Notes under the pieces: generated by a model
What the model was told of the DNA's origin: nothing
Database searches by the model: none
The model's input: only the letters and a program-made list of their open reading frames with translations
Shown: in pieces, positions 57,092 through 64,000 of the stretch
Position numbering within the stretch: the first letter of the stretch is position 1
How the letters are laid out: the number at the start of each line of letters is the position of its first letter
Source: Corynebacterium simulans
GTDB taxonomy: Bacteria; Actinomycetota; Actinomycetes; Mycobacteriales; Mycobacteriaceae
Direction: 5' to 3'
Assembly (NCBI RefSeq): GCF_001586215.1
Contig: NZ_CP014634.1
Location: forward strand, 2,294,001 to 2,358,000
DNA length: 64,000 nucleotides
Made by a program: the position numbers and the translations under genes

Positions 57092-57991
57092 TTAGGCAGC
57101 TATTTCTTTTCTACTGGTGGTTAGACCAATGTGGTTTTCGAAGTCGACGGGGCTGACCATCCCGAGTGCAGAGTGCCGGCGTCGGCGGTTGTAGACGACT
57201 TCAATCCAGTAGGCAACGGCCTTGCGTGCAGCATCACGGGTCGCCCAGCGCTGCCGGTCATAGAATTCAGTCTTTAGCGTCGACCAGAACGACTCAGCCA
57301 TCGCGTTATCGAAGCACACACCAGTACGCCCCACAGACTGGGCAATGCCCAGGTTGCGGCAGACCTCCCAGAGCTTCTCACTGGTAAATTGCGTTCCGCG
57401 GTCAGCGTGAAACACCAGCCCATCAGGAACATCACCGCGTAGCGTATGCGCCATCCGCAGGGCCCGTTCAACCAGGTGTGTGTCTTGAACGCTATCCATA
57501 GCCCAGCCCAGTACCCTGCGGGAATGACCATCGCGGACCGCGCACAAGTACAACCAGCCCTCACCGGTGCGCAGGTAGGTAATATCTGACATCCACACTC
57601 GGTTGAGCTGACCAGTATCAAACATGCGCTTGACCAGGTCAGGAAGAGTTGACTTACGCTTGGCTTGAATCGTTGTCACCGGGACAAAGGCACGCGGTGA
57701 AATCCCTTCAATGCCCATCATGCGCATCCGTTTAGCCACAGTCTTGCGATTCAAGGTGATCTGGTAGCGCTCGGCAAGCTCTGCGGTGATCCGCGGAGCA
57801 CCATAAACCTCATCGGAGTCTTTCCAAATCTGATGAATCTTTCGGTCAACATCATCGTAAAATGCTGCCCGATCATCTTCGCCGGATAGTCGTTTCTGCT
57901 GCGCATGGGCCCATTTGTAGTATCCAGACCGAGATACTTTTAATAGTCGTGCCATGCGCTTGATGCTGTAGTTCGCCTTCTCCTGCTGCAT
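57092..57991 (-). CDS. IS3 transposase OrfB (DDE catalytic subunit)
   Basis: 299 aa. An HTH_21-type N-terminus (YSIKRMARLLKVSRSGYYKW) precedes an rve integrase core with DDE residues: Asp in VWMSDITYL, Asp in VFHADRGTQFTS, and Glu in AESFWSTLKTE. It begins at an ATG overlapping the orfA stop by one base (TAATG) and lies in the -1 frame relative to orfA. It may be made by reinitiation or as an OrfAB fusion by frameshifting near AAAAG. It appears intact. Confidence 0.95.
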   Translation of the reverse strand: MQQEKANYSIKRMARLLKVSRSGYYKWAHAQQKRLSGEDDRAAFYDDVDRKIHQIWKDSDEVYGAPRITAELAERYQITLNRKTVAKRMRMMGIEGISPRAFVPVTTIQAKRKSTLPDLVKRMFDTGQLNRVWMSDITYLRTGEGWLYLCAVRDGHSRRVLGWAMDSVQDTHLVERALRMAHTLRGDVPDGLVFHADRGTQFTSEKLWEVCRNLGIAQSVGRTGVCFDNAMAESFWSTLKTEFYDRQRWATRDAARKAVAYWIEVVYNRRRRHSALGMVSPVDFENHIGLTTSRKEIAA

Positions 57992-58308
57992 TAGTTCGAA
58001 CTTTTCTGCTCGCGTTGCTTCGCGGCGAAGAAGGCTGTCGCTTTTGACAAAAACTCGTTATCCATCTTGGCTTCTGCCAGCTCCCGGCGCAGACGAGCAT
58101 TCTCAGCTCGGAGGTCAGCCTCGCTCATCCCATCGGAGGATCCTCGGCGTTCACGTTCGAGTTTGACCCACCGGCCCAAAAGCCCGGCGGAAACACCGAT
58201 TTCCTTAGCCACATGAGCGATCGGTCGCTCTGACTCGATTACCAGGTTCGCGGCTTCACGCCGGTACTCCGGCGTGTACTTCTTGCGCTGTTGACTCACA
58301 ATGAACAT
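57991..58308 (-). CDS. IS3 transposase OrfA (DNA-binding subunit)
   Basis: 105 aa. Helix-turn-helix (KKYTPEYRREAANLVIE...HVAKEIGVSAGLLGRWVK) plus a leucine-zipper-like helix (DLRAENARLRRELAEAKMDNEFL). GAGAGG stands just before ATG 58308. Recognises the IS ends and joins OrfB. Intact. Confidence 0.93.
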   Translation of the reverse strand: MFIVSQQRKKYTPEYRREAANLVIESERPIAHVAKEIGVSAGLLGRWVKLERERRGSSDGMSEADLRAENARLRRELAEAKMDNEFLSKATAFFAAKQREQKSSN

Positions 58309-58368
58309 CCTCTCTTACGGACACAAGATCCGTACAAATAGGGTGTCCACTAAACGAGGGTAACCTCA

Positions 58369-58372
58369 CGAG
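58369..58372. repeat. Target site duplication, right copy CGAG
   Basis: Borders the right IS end; identical to 57042-57045. Confidence 0.9.
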
Positions 58373-58695
58373 GAGCTGTTGACGCTGCAAGAGGTGGCGG
58401 ACAAGCTCGACCTGCAGATTACCCGCGTGTTTGATCTGCTGGGCGCCCGCAAGTTCATCGCGTGGCGCGACGCAGAAGGTACCCGCTTGGTGCCAGCTGC
58501 CTTCTTTAATCAGAAGGGCGTTATCTCCAAGTATGTTTCAGGCGTTATCACCGTGCTTAGCGACGGCGGTTTTAGTGACCAGGAGATCTTCATCCATCTT
58601 TTCACCGAAGATGAAACTCTCCCGGGCCGCCCAATCGACGCCTTGCACGGCCACCTGGCGCGCGAAGTTATCCGCCGCGCGCAGGCTTCTGCTTT

Positions 58696-60255
58696 CTAAG
58701 CAGTAGCTTTTGGTGCAGACTCTGCTTTTATGGGTTCTTGGGCTGCGTTCTTTCGCAGCCCATCGCCGATCTTGGGGCTGACACCAGCGAAGATCCACTG
58801 CGTTAAAGCCCACGCGGCAACAACCATGGCGATATCCCACCACCAGTTATAGAGCTGGTGGTTGCCATCGCCGGAGAAAGCGACGCCGATAAACAGCGAG
58901 ACGCCGGTGGTTATCTTTAGCAGCAACAGCGGTGGGCGGAAGGTGCCCATCAGCGTCAGCACCGAGGCGTAGTACCAAGGCAGCGTCACCGAATTGAAGA
59001 GGAACGCCACCTGGTAGGCGCCCGCAGTGCCAGCGATGGCACGGCGCAAGCTGCCGCGGCCCAGCCACCACATGGCCACCAAGCCGATGAGCATCAAAGC
59101 CATCGAAATCGTGCGCAGTACGTTCAGCACGCCGTTGTAGGTGGTATCCGGGCTGAAGATCTGAATCAACGGAATCATGACATCCGCCGCAAAGGTAGGG
59201 CCAGCTAGGGGATTGACCACCTTAGAGTTGCCGCTGATCTGCGAAAGCCAGCCCCAAGAGCTGCCCGAAGCCCAGGTAATTGCAGCCACCGCAAGGCCTA
59301 CCTCAGCTAAAGCCACGATGCCGGAGAGCACAAAAGCGCCAAGCCGGCGCCCGCGCGAGGCCGAGCCCGGCGCATAGTGCAGCACCATCATCCACACCAC
59401 GAAGGGGGCTGCGAAGATAGCTGTGGCTTTAAGCGCCACCGCGACGCCGATGAGCAGCAAGCCAATGTGGAATCGTTTCTGCACCGCGGCCAGCAGCCCC
59501 AGGGACACCAAAGCCACCATCACGGACTCGTTGTGCATGCCAGCTACCAAGTGCAGAACCACAACCGGGTTGGCCACGCCGAGCCACAGCGCGAGGGCAG
59601 GATCGCCGTCAAGGGCGCGGGTGAGTTGCACAATCGCCCACGCGATGACCGCAAAGCCAAGCACGGAAATCGCCTTGTAGATGATGATGCCGGCGGCTAC
59701 ATTGTCCCCGACTACGCGCGTGACTGCCTCGGCCATCCACAAGTGCAGCGGGCCATATGGGGTAGTGGTGTTGCGCCAGTCATGGGAGACCTCTAGCAGG
59801 AACGGGCCTGGATTGACCGCCGCGCCTTCCGTATAAGGATCGAAGCCATCGCGTACCATGGCGCCCTGCATCAAATAGGAATAGACATCGCGCGAGGCCA
59901 GGGGAGCGGCGAAGAGCAAAGGCGCAATCCAAGCGCTCAACATAATGCGGATAGAGCGTAGGCCACCGTTGGGCTGAGGGTTCTTCAGCTGCGGATTAAT
60001 GACCTGACGGCCTGCCAAAATCCAGGCTGCAACGAGGCCAAACAAGCCGACCCAGTAGAGCACCATGCCCACGTTGCGGCCATGGCCATAAGCCAAGAAA
60101 CCGACGTTTAGCGCTTCGAGGAAACCGCCGCGATTGCGCGTGGCGCCGCCCGAAAACGAGGCAAAGGCCAAGATGATGCTGGCGATGATTCCCACTGGCA
60201 GCGCATTGGGCAGGCGCACGGTATAAATCTTGTGACCTTTCTCAGGTGCGGTCAT
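58696..60255 (-). CDS. mptA: Alpha-1,6-mannosyltransferase of lipomannan synthesis
   Basis: 519 aa, GT87-like (GT-C type) polytopic protein with twelve or so membrane helices. The acidic loop after the early helices (ASRDVYSYLMQGAMVRDG, then GFDPYTEGA) carries the catalytic-type Asp region of polyprenyl-phosphomannose-using enzymes. Corresponds to Rv2174/MptA, which extends the mannan backbone of lipomannan. Its stop overlaps the end of the Rv2175c-like gene by 4 bp. 5 bp after idsA. Confidence 0.9.
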   Translation of the reverse strand: MTAPEKGHKIYTVRLPNALPVGIIASIILAFASFSGGATRNRGGFLEALNVGFLAYGHGRNVGMVLYWVGLFGLVAAWILAGRQVINPQLKNPQPNGGLRSIRIMLSAWIAPLLFAAPLASRDVYSYLMQGAMVRDGFDPYTEGAAVNPGPFLLEVSHDWRNTTTPYGPLHLWMAEAVTRVVGDNVAAGIIIYKAISVLGFAVIAWAIVQLTRALDGDPALALWLGVANPVVVLHLVAGMHNESVMVALVSLGLLAAVQKRFHIGLLLIGVAVALKATAIFAAPFVVWMMVLHYAPGSASRGRRLGAFVLSGIVALAEVGLAVAAITWASGSSWGWLSQISGNSKVVNPLAGPTFAADVMIPLIQIFSPDTTYNGVLNVLRTISMALMLIGLVAMWWLGRGSLRRAIAGTAGAYQVAFLFNSVTLPWYYASVLTLMGTFRPPLLLLKITTGVSLFIGVAFSGDGNHQLYNWWWDIAMVVAAWALTQWIFAGVSPKIGDGLRKNAAQEPIKAESAPKATA

Positions 60256-60260
60256 AGTGC

Positions 60261-61382
60261 CTACATTCGACGGGCAGTGGACTTAATAGCCAATGCCTCG
60301 AGGGTCTCAGTGACTGCAGGATCAACATGGGCCTTGCGCAAGTGGCCCAAGCCGGACTCGGTTAGTGCCGAAATCTGCTCCTCCAGCATTTGCGGGGCGC
60401 CGGAGTCAGCGATGATTTGAGCCATCTGCGCGATTTCGGCTGGGTCTTCCGTGTTGCCAATGAGCGAGCGCAGCACCTTCGCGGATGCTGGGTCCTTTTC
60501 ATCAGCGCGCTGCAAAGCCAGCGAGAGCAGCACGGTGCGCTTGCCTTCGCGCAGATCATCACCGGCGGGCTTGCCGGTGATTGCTGGGTCTCCAAAGACG
60601 CCTAGCTGGTCATCGCGCAGCTGGAAGGCGATGCCGATGTCGCGGCCGTAGCCACGGAAAGCGCTGATAAGCGCGGCGTCAGCACCTGCCACCGCGGCGC
60701 CCAAATGCAGCGGGCGCTCGATGGTATAGGCGGCCGTCTTATAACGGTTCACGGAATTGGCCAAAGCGGGGTCCTCAGAGCCCGCTGCCTCTAGCGAGAT
60801 ATCGAGCAGCTGGCCGCCGATGACTTCGGTGCGCATGCCCGCCCATGGGCCGCGCGCACGCTGCAAAGCCGCGCTGCTTAGACCTGAACCTTGCAGCATG
60901 TCTTCGGCCCAAGCCAGTGCGAGGTCACCGACGAGGATGGCAACCGACTGACCAAAGAAGTCTGCGTCACCGTGGAAGTTCTGTGCACGATGCTGCGCTG
61001 CGACGGCGCGATGCACCGTGGGGTTGCCGCGGCGGGTATCAGAGGAATCGATGATGTCATCGTGGATAAGCGCGCAGGCCTGAATGAATTCCAGCGACGA
61101 TGCGGCGGTGGCCATGGCTTGCGGATCTTCTTCGCCGTCCAAGCCGCGTGCGCCCAAGAAACCCGCCCACGCGTAGGTGGGGCGGATACGCTTGCCGCCG
61201 TCGAGGACAAAGTTTTCCAGGTAAGACGTGGCGCCAACGACGGGGCCGCCGATTTCGGCGACCTCGGGGCGGCGCTGGTCTAAAAACTCTAGGAGCTTTT
61301 CGCGGGCGGTATCCGGGAACTGCTCTAGGGAAGGAATGCTGTTGTCTTTCACTCCCCACACGTTACCTGTTGAACCGGACAT
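60261..61382 (-). CDS. idsA: Polyprenyl (geranylgeranyl-type) diphosphate synthase
   Basis: 373 aa. Both aspartate-rich motifs are visible: LIHDDIIDSSDTRRG (DDxxD) and FQLRDDQLGVFGD (the second is DDxxG-like). GKRIRPTYAW is the substrate Lys/Arg block. It makes C20 or longer prenyl diphosphates for carotenoids, menaquinone or polyprenyl phosphate. Equivalent to Rv2173 and C. glutamicum idsA. ATG 61382 is used; a GTG eleven codons later is possible. Confidence 0.92.
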   Translation of the reverse strand: MSGSTGNVWGVKDNSIPSLEQFPDTAREKLLEFLDQRRPEVAEIGGPVVGATSYLENFVLDGGKRIRPTYAWAGFLGARGLDGEEDPQAMATAASSLEFIQACALIHDDIIDSSDTRRGNPTVHRAVAAQHRAQNFHGDADFFGQSVAILVGDLALAWAEDMLQGSGLSSAALQRARGPWAGMRTEVIGGQLLDISLEAAGSEDPALANSVNRYKTAAYTIERPLHLGAAVAGADAALISAFRGYGRDIGIAFQLRDDQLGVFGDPAITGKPAGDDLREGKRTVLLSLALQRADEKDPASAKVLRSLIGNTEDPAEIAQMAQIIADSGAPQMLEEQISALTESGLGHLRKAHVDPAVTETLEALAIKSTARRM

Positions 61383-61388
61383 TCCCTG

Positions 61389-61952
61389 TTACGTGGTGGA
61401 AAGCGGCAGGCGTGCCGCGAGAATTGCAAAGGCACGGGAATCAGCGGGGTATTCCAACCCGCGCAGCACATCGAAGAATCCCACCTTACGGTAGAGCCCA
61501 AATGCCGCGTTGGCCTCGTCGGGGACCTCCGGTGTCGACAGCAAAAGGTAACTGGCAGGAGCGTTCCACGCCAGCTCCTTTATTAGCGCCAATCCCAGCC
61601 CATGGCCTTGCAGGTTCGGCGCGACATGAATCTCGGCGAGCTCAAAGTAGTTGTGGAGAATCTGCAGCTGCGCCTGAGTGGCCCCGCCGGCTTCGGCGAA
61701 TCCCCTCCGCAGCTGCCGGTCCCACCAGGTGTCGGGCGAACCAATGAAGCCATAAGCGACGCCGCCGATTCCGTACTCATCTTCCGCGATCACCGCCGTA
61801 AAACCTGGCCGCATGATGTCTGCTTTCCATGCCTTGATTCGATTTGCACGCATGGTGGGGCTATATCCCATGGCGGCGATGTAAATATCGACCAAGGGGG
61901 GCGCCAGCATGGCGAACTCGTGCGGGCTCAAGCGACGAATACGAAAACTCAC
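61389..61952 (-). CDS. GNAT-family N-acetyltransferase
   Basis: 187 aa. The acetyl-CoA loop is VAPNLQGHGLGLALIKEL (Q/R-x-x-G-x-G). GTG start. It matches Rv2170 by position and is the first gene of a leftward GNAT-idsA-mptA run (6 and 5 bp gaps). The substrate is unknown. Confidence 0.87.
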   Translation of the reverse strand: MSFRIRRLSPHEFAMLAPPLVDIYIAAMGYSPTMRANRIKAWKADIMRPGFTAVIAEDEYGIGGVAYGFIGSPDTWWDRQLRRGFAEAGGATQAQLQILHNYFELAEIHVAPNLQGHGLGLALIKELAWNAPASYLLLSTPEVPDEANAAFGLYRKVGFFDVLRGLEYPADSRAFAILAARLPLSTT

Positions 61953-62044
61953 GTCTTTAATATCAGCAGATCTTGGCAGAGTTCGACAAGGAATTCCGGC
62001 AAAAGTTCCTGCCCTGCTTGGCGACGCCCCGATAAGGGGAGGGC

Positions 62045-62096
62045 ATGTTCGAAAATGATTGTCTGTAGTGCGAAAACCATTGCCTTATTCGAACAT
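62045..62096. promoter_or_regulatory. 9 bp inverted repeat in the GNAT/HEPN divergent gap
   Basis: ATGTTCGAA (62045-62053) and TTCGAACAT (62088-62096) are exact complements with centres 43 bp apart, about four helical turns. TTCGAA-type half-sites are reminiscent of LexA boxes, but neither copy is a full box. Confidence 0.4.
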
Positions 62097-62169
62097 TTGA
62101 ACTAATCTGGAAGTAGATGTCCAGTGCACGCTCTAGATTTATGGTCAACAACAGCAAAGGAGGAGCATC

Positions 62170-62610
62170 ATGGCACAGGTTATTTCTGCAACAGCGCAGT
62201 TCAGGGGGTCGCGCGCTGCCGCAGGCGCGTTCAAGCGTGACCGTTTTCTAACGCAAGCCGGAGACCTTCTGTCGCAGGCCCGCGCCATGGCTGCCACTGA
62301 GCGTTGGGACCAAGCTCTCGAGTTTGCATACCAGGCGGGTCTGCGCACTGCCGGTGCGCGTATCGCAGATTCCGCAGTGTCAAAGCGGCGCCGTTTGCCC
62401 TCGAGTGCGTGGGAGCAGCTGGCCATGGTGGGCGCTTCCGAGAAGGATTGGGCGGAGCGTTTCCATGGATATTCCCGCCTTCGTTCTCGTGTGGCCTCCG
62501 GGCTGGATGATGCGCCGGATGAAGAAGTCGTTGTAAAGCTAATGGCCTTGGCTGCGGAATTTTTGGCAGAGGTTGAAGAGGGGATTGTCTTCGGTTCTCT
62601 TGCTGCCTAG
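62170..62610 (+). CDS. SAV_6107-family HEPN domain protein
   Basis: 146 aa, mostly helical. AAAGGAGG ahead of the ATG fixes the start. The pattern LLSQARAMAATERWDQALEFAYQAGLRTAGA is the HEPN-like first helices of the actinobacterial SAV_6107 family. The usual catalytic RxxxxH of toxic HEPN nucleases is not obvious, so RNase activity should not be assumed. Divergent from the GNAT gene, with an inverted repeat in the gap. Confidence 0.75.
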   Translation: MAQVISATAQFRGSRAAAGAFKRDRFLTQAGDLLSQARAMAATERWDQALEFAYQAGLRTAGARIADSAVSKRRRLPSSAWEQLAMVGASEKDWAERFHGYSRLRSRVASGLDDAPDEEVVVKLMALAAEFLAEVEEGIVFGSLAA

Positions 62611-62826
62611 CTGCGTGGTTTCGGGGCCAGCTATTTACTCCGGGTGTGACGTTGCCCAATAGTGGTGGGGGCAGACTGTGCTTGCGGGAACTTACTGATT
62701 ACTCTGGGCGTTAGATAGTTAGTAGTTCACGAATCATGGTGTAATCCAAAGCCTGCGCGGTGGCGCGTAGTTGCATTGCAGCGTGGATTTTTGGCCCGAT
62801 GCCCATTGAGATCAATTGGAGGAAAA

Positions 62827-63198
62827 GTGTCGCTTTCCGAGCACGAGCAGCAGGCACTGCGTGAAATTGAACGATCCTTGATGCAGGATGATCCCAAGTT
62901 TGGTTCCTCCGTTACGGGTGACTCCGGCTTTGGTAACGGCGGCGCCATCACCCTGCGCGGGGTTGCCCTCATCGTTGTTGGCCTTTTGCTGATGGTTGGC
63001 GGCGTAGCTTTGGCGCAGCAGTCACTGTGGTTTGTGGCCTTGTCTGTGCTGGGCTTCCTCGTGATGTTCGGTGCTGGCGTGTGGATGCTGCGCGGCCGTA
63101 AAGAGGCTGTTAGCTATAGCGCGCCGCGCCGCCCGGCTGGCAACCGTCAAGGCGTGAGCTCCCGCCTTGAGGAGAACTTCCGCCGCCGTTTCGAATAA
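62827..63198 (+). CDS. DUF3040 membrane protein
   Basis: 123 aa from GTG 62827 with GGAGG 4 nt upstream. It begins LSEHEQQALREIERSLMQDDPKF, the DUF3040 signature, followed by two membrane helices (about residues 45-88) and a basic tail. Same place as Rv2169c near mraZ. Function unknown. Confidence 0.9.
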   Translation: MSLSEHEQQALREIERSLMQDDPKFGSSVTGDSGFGNGGAITLRGVALIVVGLLLMVGGVALAQQSLWFVALSVLGFLVMFGAGVWMLRGRKEAVSYSAPRRPAGNRQGVSSRLEENFRRRFE

Positions 63199-63221
63199 GC
63201 TACCCGCTTTTTGGCGCTAGG

Positions 63222-63245
63222 GCCCGCATCCTTCTGGATGCGGGC
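63222..63245 (+). terminator. Terminator of the DUF3040 gene
   Basis: GCCCGCATCC-ttct-GGATGCGGGC is a perfect 10 bp stem, followed by TTTTA. Confidence 0.92.
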
Positions 63246-63270
63246 TTTTAGTTTTCTCTGAGCTTTATCT

Positions 63271-63323
63271 CCCACTTTTACCCATTCCGCCCACTTCGAC
63301 CCACATTCCCCACTTTGTCCCAC
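63271..63323 (-). repeat. Six-copy GTGGG-type array (minus strand) at 9-10 bp spacing
   Basis: CCCAC or CCCAT begins at 63271, 63281, 63290, 63300, 63309 and 63319. Read on the minus strand this is a GTGGG/ATGGG array with the same core and nearly the same period as the mraZ operator, in opposite orientation. Confidence 0.75.
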
Positions 63324-63801
63324 TGCGGGGTGAGTGCGGCCTTTTGCGTGCGTTGGGCGGCGGTGCGTATCCCGGCGGTGTGCGAGGCGGCTGTGGGTTG
63401 TTCAAGAGGATTACCAGCCCTGGAAAACCAGACCTCCTGTTCGTGGGTTAGCGCTCTATGGGGTGACTGAAAACCGACCATGAACTCTGGGTTTCCAGCC
63501 CTGGGTATTTGTCGAAACGGATATAAAGACGGGCCGCCAAACGTCGGTACCCGGGCAGGCGGCTGCAATTGGGGTAGTCGTAAACGTGCATCGCGGGCTG
63601 CGTGGGGACTGCACTAATCGCAACATGCGGGGTTTAAGGTGGCGGTGGGGCGCAATATGTTGGTGTGATTGGTGGGGTAGTTGAGGTGTTTGCAGGGTGT
63701 TGTCAAGGGGGTGGCTGGGGAATTCTTCCCACCATCAAAATGGTCTTCTACCTTGGCTGATTTGTCGGAAAGCTTTTAAACACGCAGCCGAAGGTGACAG
63801 A

Positions 63802-63838
63802 AGTGGGGGAAAGTGGGGTAGAGTGGGGCGCAGTGTGG
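63802..63838 (+). promoter_or_regulatory. MraZ-type operator before mraZ
   Basis: AGTGGGG at 63802, 63812 and 63822, then AGTGTGG at 63832, exactly 10 bp apart. MraZ rings bind TGGGn repeats spaced 10 bp before their own operon in E. coli, so self-regulation is expected here. Confidence 0.75.
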
Positions 63839-63933
63839 AACCGAGGGTCTGTGGATGTGTGTTGAACATCTGCCGGCGCGAGGGGCTGCACAGAGGAATC
63901 CGGAGTTTCGAGTAACAGGAAGGTGGACCCGGG

Positions 63934-64000
63934 ATGTTTCTCGGTACCTACACTCCCAAGCTCGATGACAAAGGGCGGCTAACGCTTCCAGCGAAGTTCC
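63934..64000 (+). CDS. mraZ: Transcriptional regulator MraZ (3' truncated by window end)
   Basis: The first 22 codons, beginning MFLGTYTPKLDDKGRLTLPA, are the start of the first AbrB-like swapped-hairpin of MraZ. GGAAGGTGG lies upstream of the ATG. First gene of the dcw division and cell-wall cluster, which should continue beyond the window. Confidence 0.95.
   Translation, partial: MFLGTYTPKLDDKGRLTLPAKF

Larger units (their letters stand above)
57046..58368 (-). mobile_element. IS3-family insertion sequence, 1323 bp
   Basis: Ends were placed by their terminal inverted repeats: 57046-57071 and 58343-58368 match at 19 of 26 positions, start with TG and end with CA as usual for IS3, and share the inner block GTGGACAC. 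Two overlapping frames (orfA, orfB) read leftward. The flanking CGAG duplications and the intact flanking frames point to a recent insertion. Confidence 0.95.
56977..58699 (+). pseudogene. Rv2175c-like DNA-binding protein gene interrupted by IS3
   Basis: 5' part 56977-57045 (GTG start, AAGG upstream) encodes ...NEEIAALLEGE. The 3' part 58369-58699 encodes ELLTLQEVADKLDLQITRV through REVIRRAQASAF, the winged-helix domain of the family. Removing the IS and one CGAG copy restores a single frame of 131 aa with no other damage. In M. tuberculosis Rv2175c binds DNA and is phosphorylated by PknL, the neighbour here. The 3' part might still be translated from TTG 58379 behind GAGGAG, as a protein lacking only the first residues. 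Confidence 0.92.
63199..63933. other. 735 bp intergenic region upstream of mraZ
   Basis: No credible gene. Holds the DUF3040 terminator, a six-copy CCCAC array (63271-63323), two copies of CCAGCCCTGG (63414, 63495), G-rich sequence, and the MraZ-type operator (63802-63838). The region is the control region of the division and cell-wall cluster. Confidence 0.7.

Noticed and set aside
57065..58349. IS boundaries set at the inner TGGACAC/GTGTCCA repeat
   Set aside because: This choice gives no target duplication and leaves a stop codon before the 3' gene fragment. The outer ends give a 26 bp repeat, TG...CA termini, a CGAG duplication and a restored frame.
63278..63568. 96-codon minus-strand frame upstream of mraZ
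   Set aside because: No ribosome binding site, unlikely composition (Pro/Arg/Gly/Thr), and it crosses the CCCAC repeat array.

Overview
The window is a 64 kb piece of a Corynebacterium chromosome. It carries the actinobacterial bcc-aa3 respiratory genes (ctaC-ctaF, ctaE-qcrC-qcrA-qcrB), mannolipid genes (pimB', mptA), a class II DAHP synthase, GlnE with two glutamine synthetases, PknL, and the LtsA-type asparagine synthase. The order runs from a truncated RNase H/phosphatase gene and rnpB to the first codons of mraZ, and it mirrors the Mycobacterium tuberculosis order from about Rv2228c down to Rv2166c. The genus is well supported; the species cannot be fixed from sequence reading alone.

Layout. 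1-7.1 kb: phosphatase fragment, RNase P RNA, an RNB exoribonuclease, a degenerate galactokinase-like protein, CYTH/CHAD and DUF2786 proteins. 7.2-13.6 kb: glnA2-glnE, then small membrane proteins and an ATPase. 13.6-19.9 kb: MFS transporter, thrC, a secreted trypsin-like lipoprotein, a NUDIX hydrolase and pyrG. 20-32 kb: glnA, an RDD protein, and a lipoate block (lipA, lipB, gcvH, gcvT, gcvP and the E2 subunit aceF) that encodes both lipoyl-carrying enzymes and the machinery that lipoylates them. 32-40 kb: pepA, ilvE, cobT, a DUF3043 protein, erpA, ltsA/asnB. 40-46.6 kb: terminal oxidase and cytochrome bc1 genes, with CRP-like (GlxR) sites upstream. 47-54 kb: two NlpC/P60 cell-wall hydrolases (the first behind a long structured leader), pimB', a glucokinase, two acyltransferases and an exoribonuclease. 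54-64 kb: aroG, pknL, an IS3 element inside the Rv2175c-like gene, mptA, idsA, a GNAT protein, a HEPN protein, a DUF3040 protein and the mraZ promoter region.

Most striking points: (1) a 1323 bp IS3 element (57046-58368) flanked by a 4 bp duplication, splitting the homologue of the PknL substrate Rv2175c with both halves still in frame; (2) a four-copy, exact 10 bp-period MraZ-type operator before mraZ, and about 480 bp upstream a second array of six copies of the same core on the opposite strand; (3) a hairpin plus T-tract in the pyrG leader, placed like an attenuator; (4) a 360 bp tandem duplication inside aceF, 359/360 identical; (5) at least fourteen genes whose start codon lies 7-8 nt behind a TANNNT-like -10 hexamer, which predicts leaderless mRNAs; (6) a galactokinase-family protein with its catalytic residues replaced.

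No tRNA gene, CRISPR array, prophage or obvious foreign island was seen. The only mobile element found is the IS3 copy.
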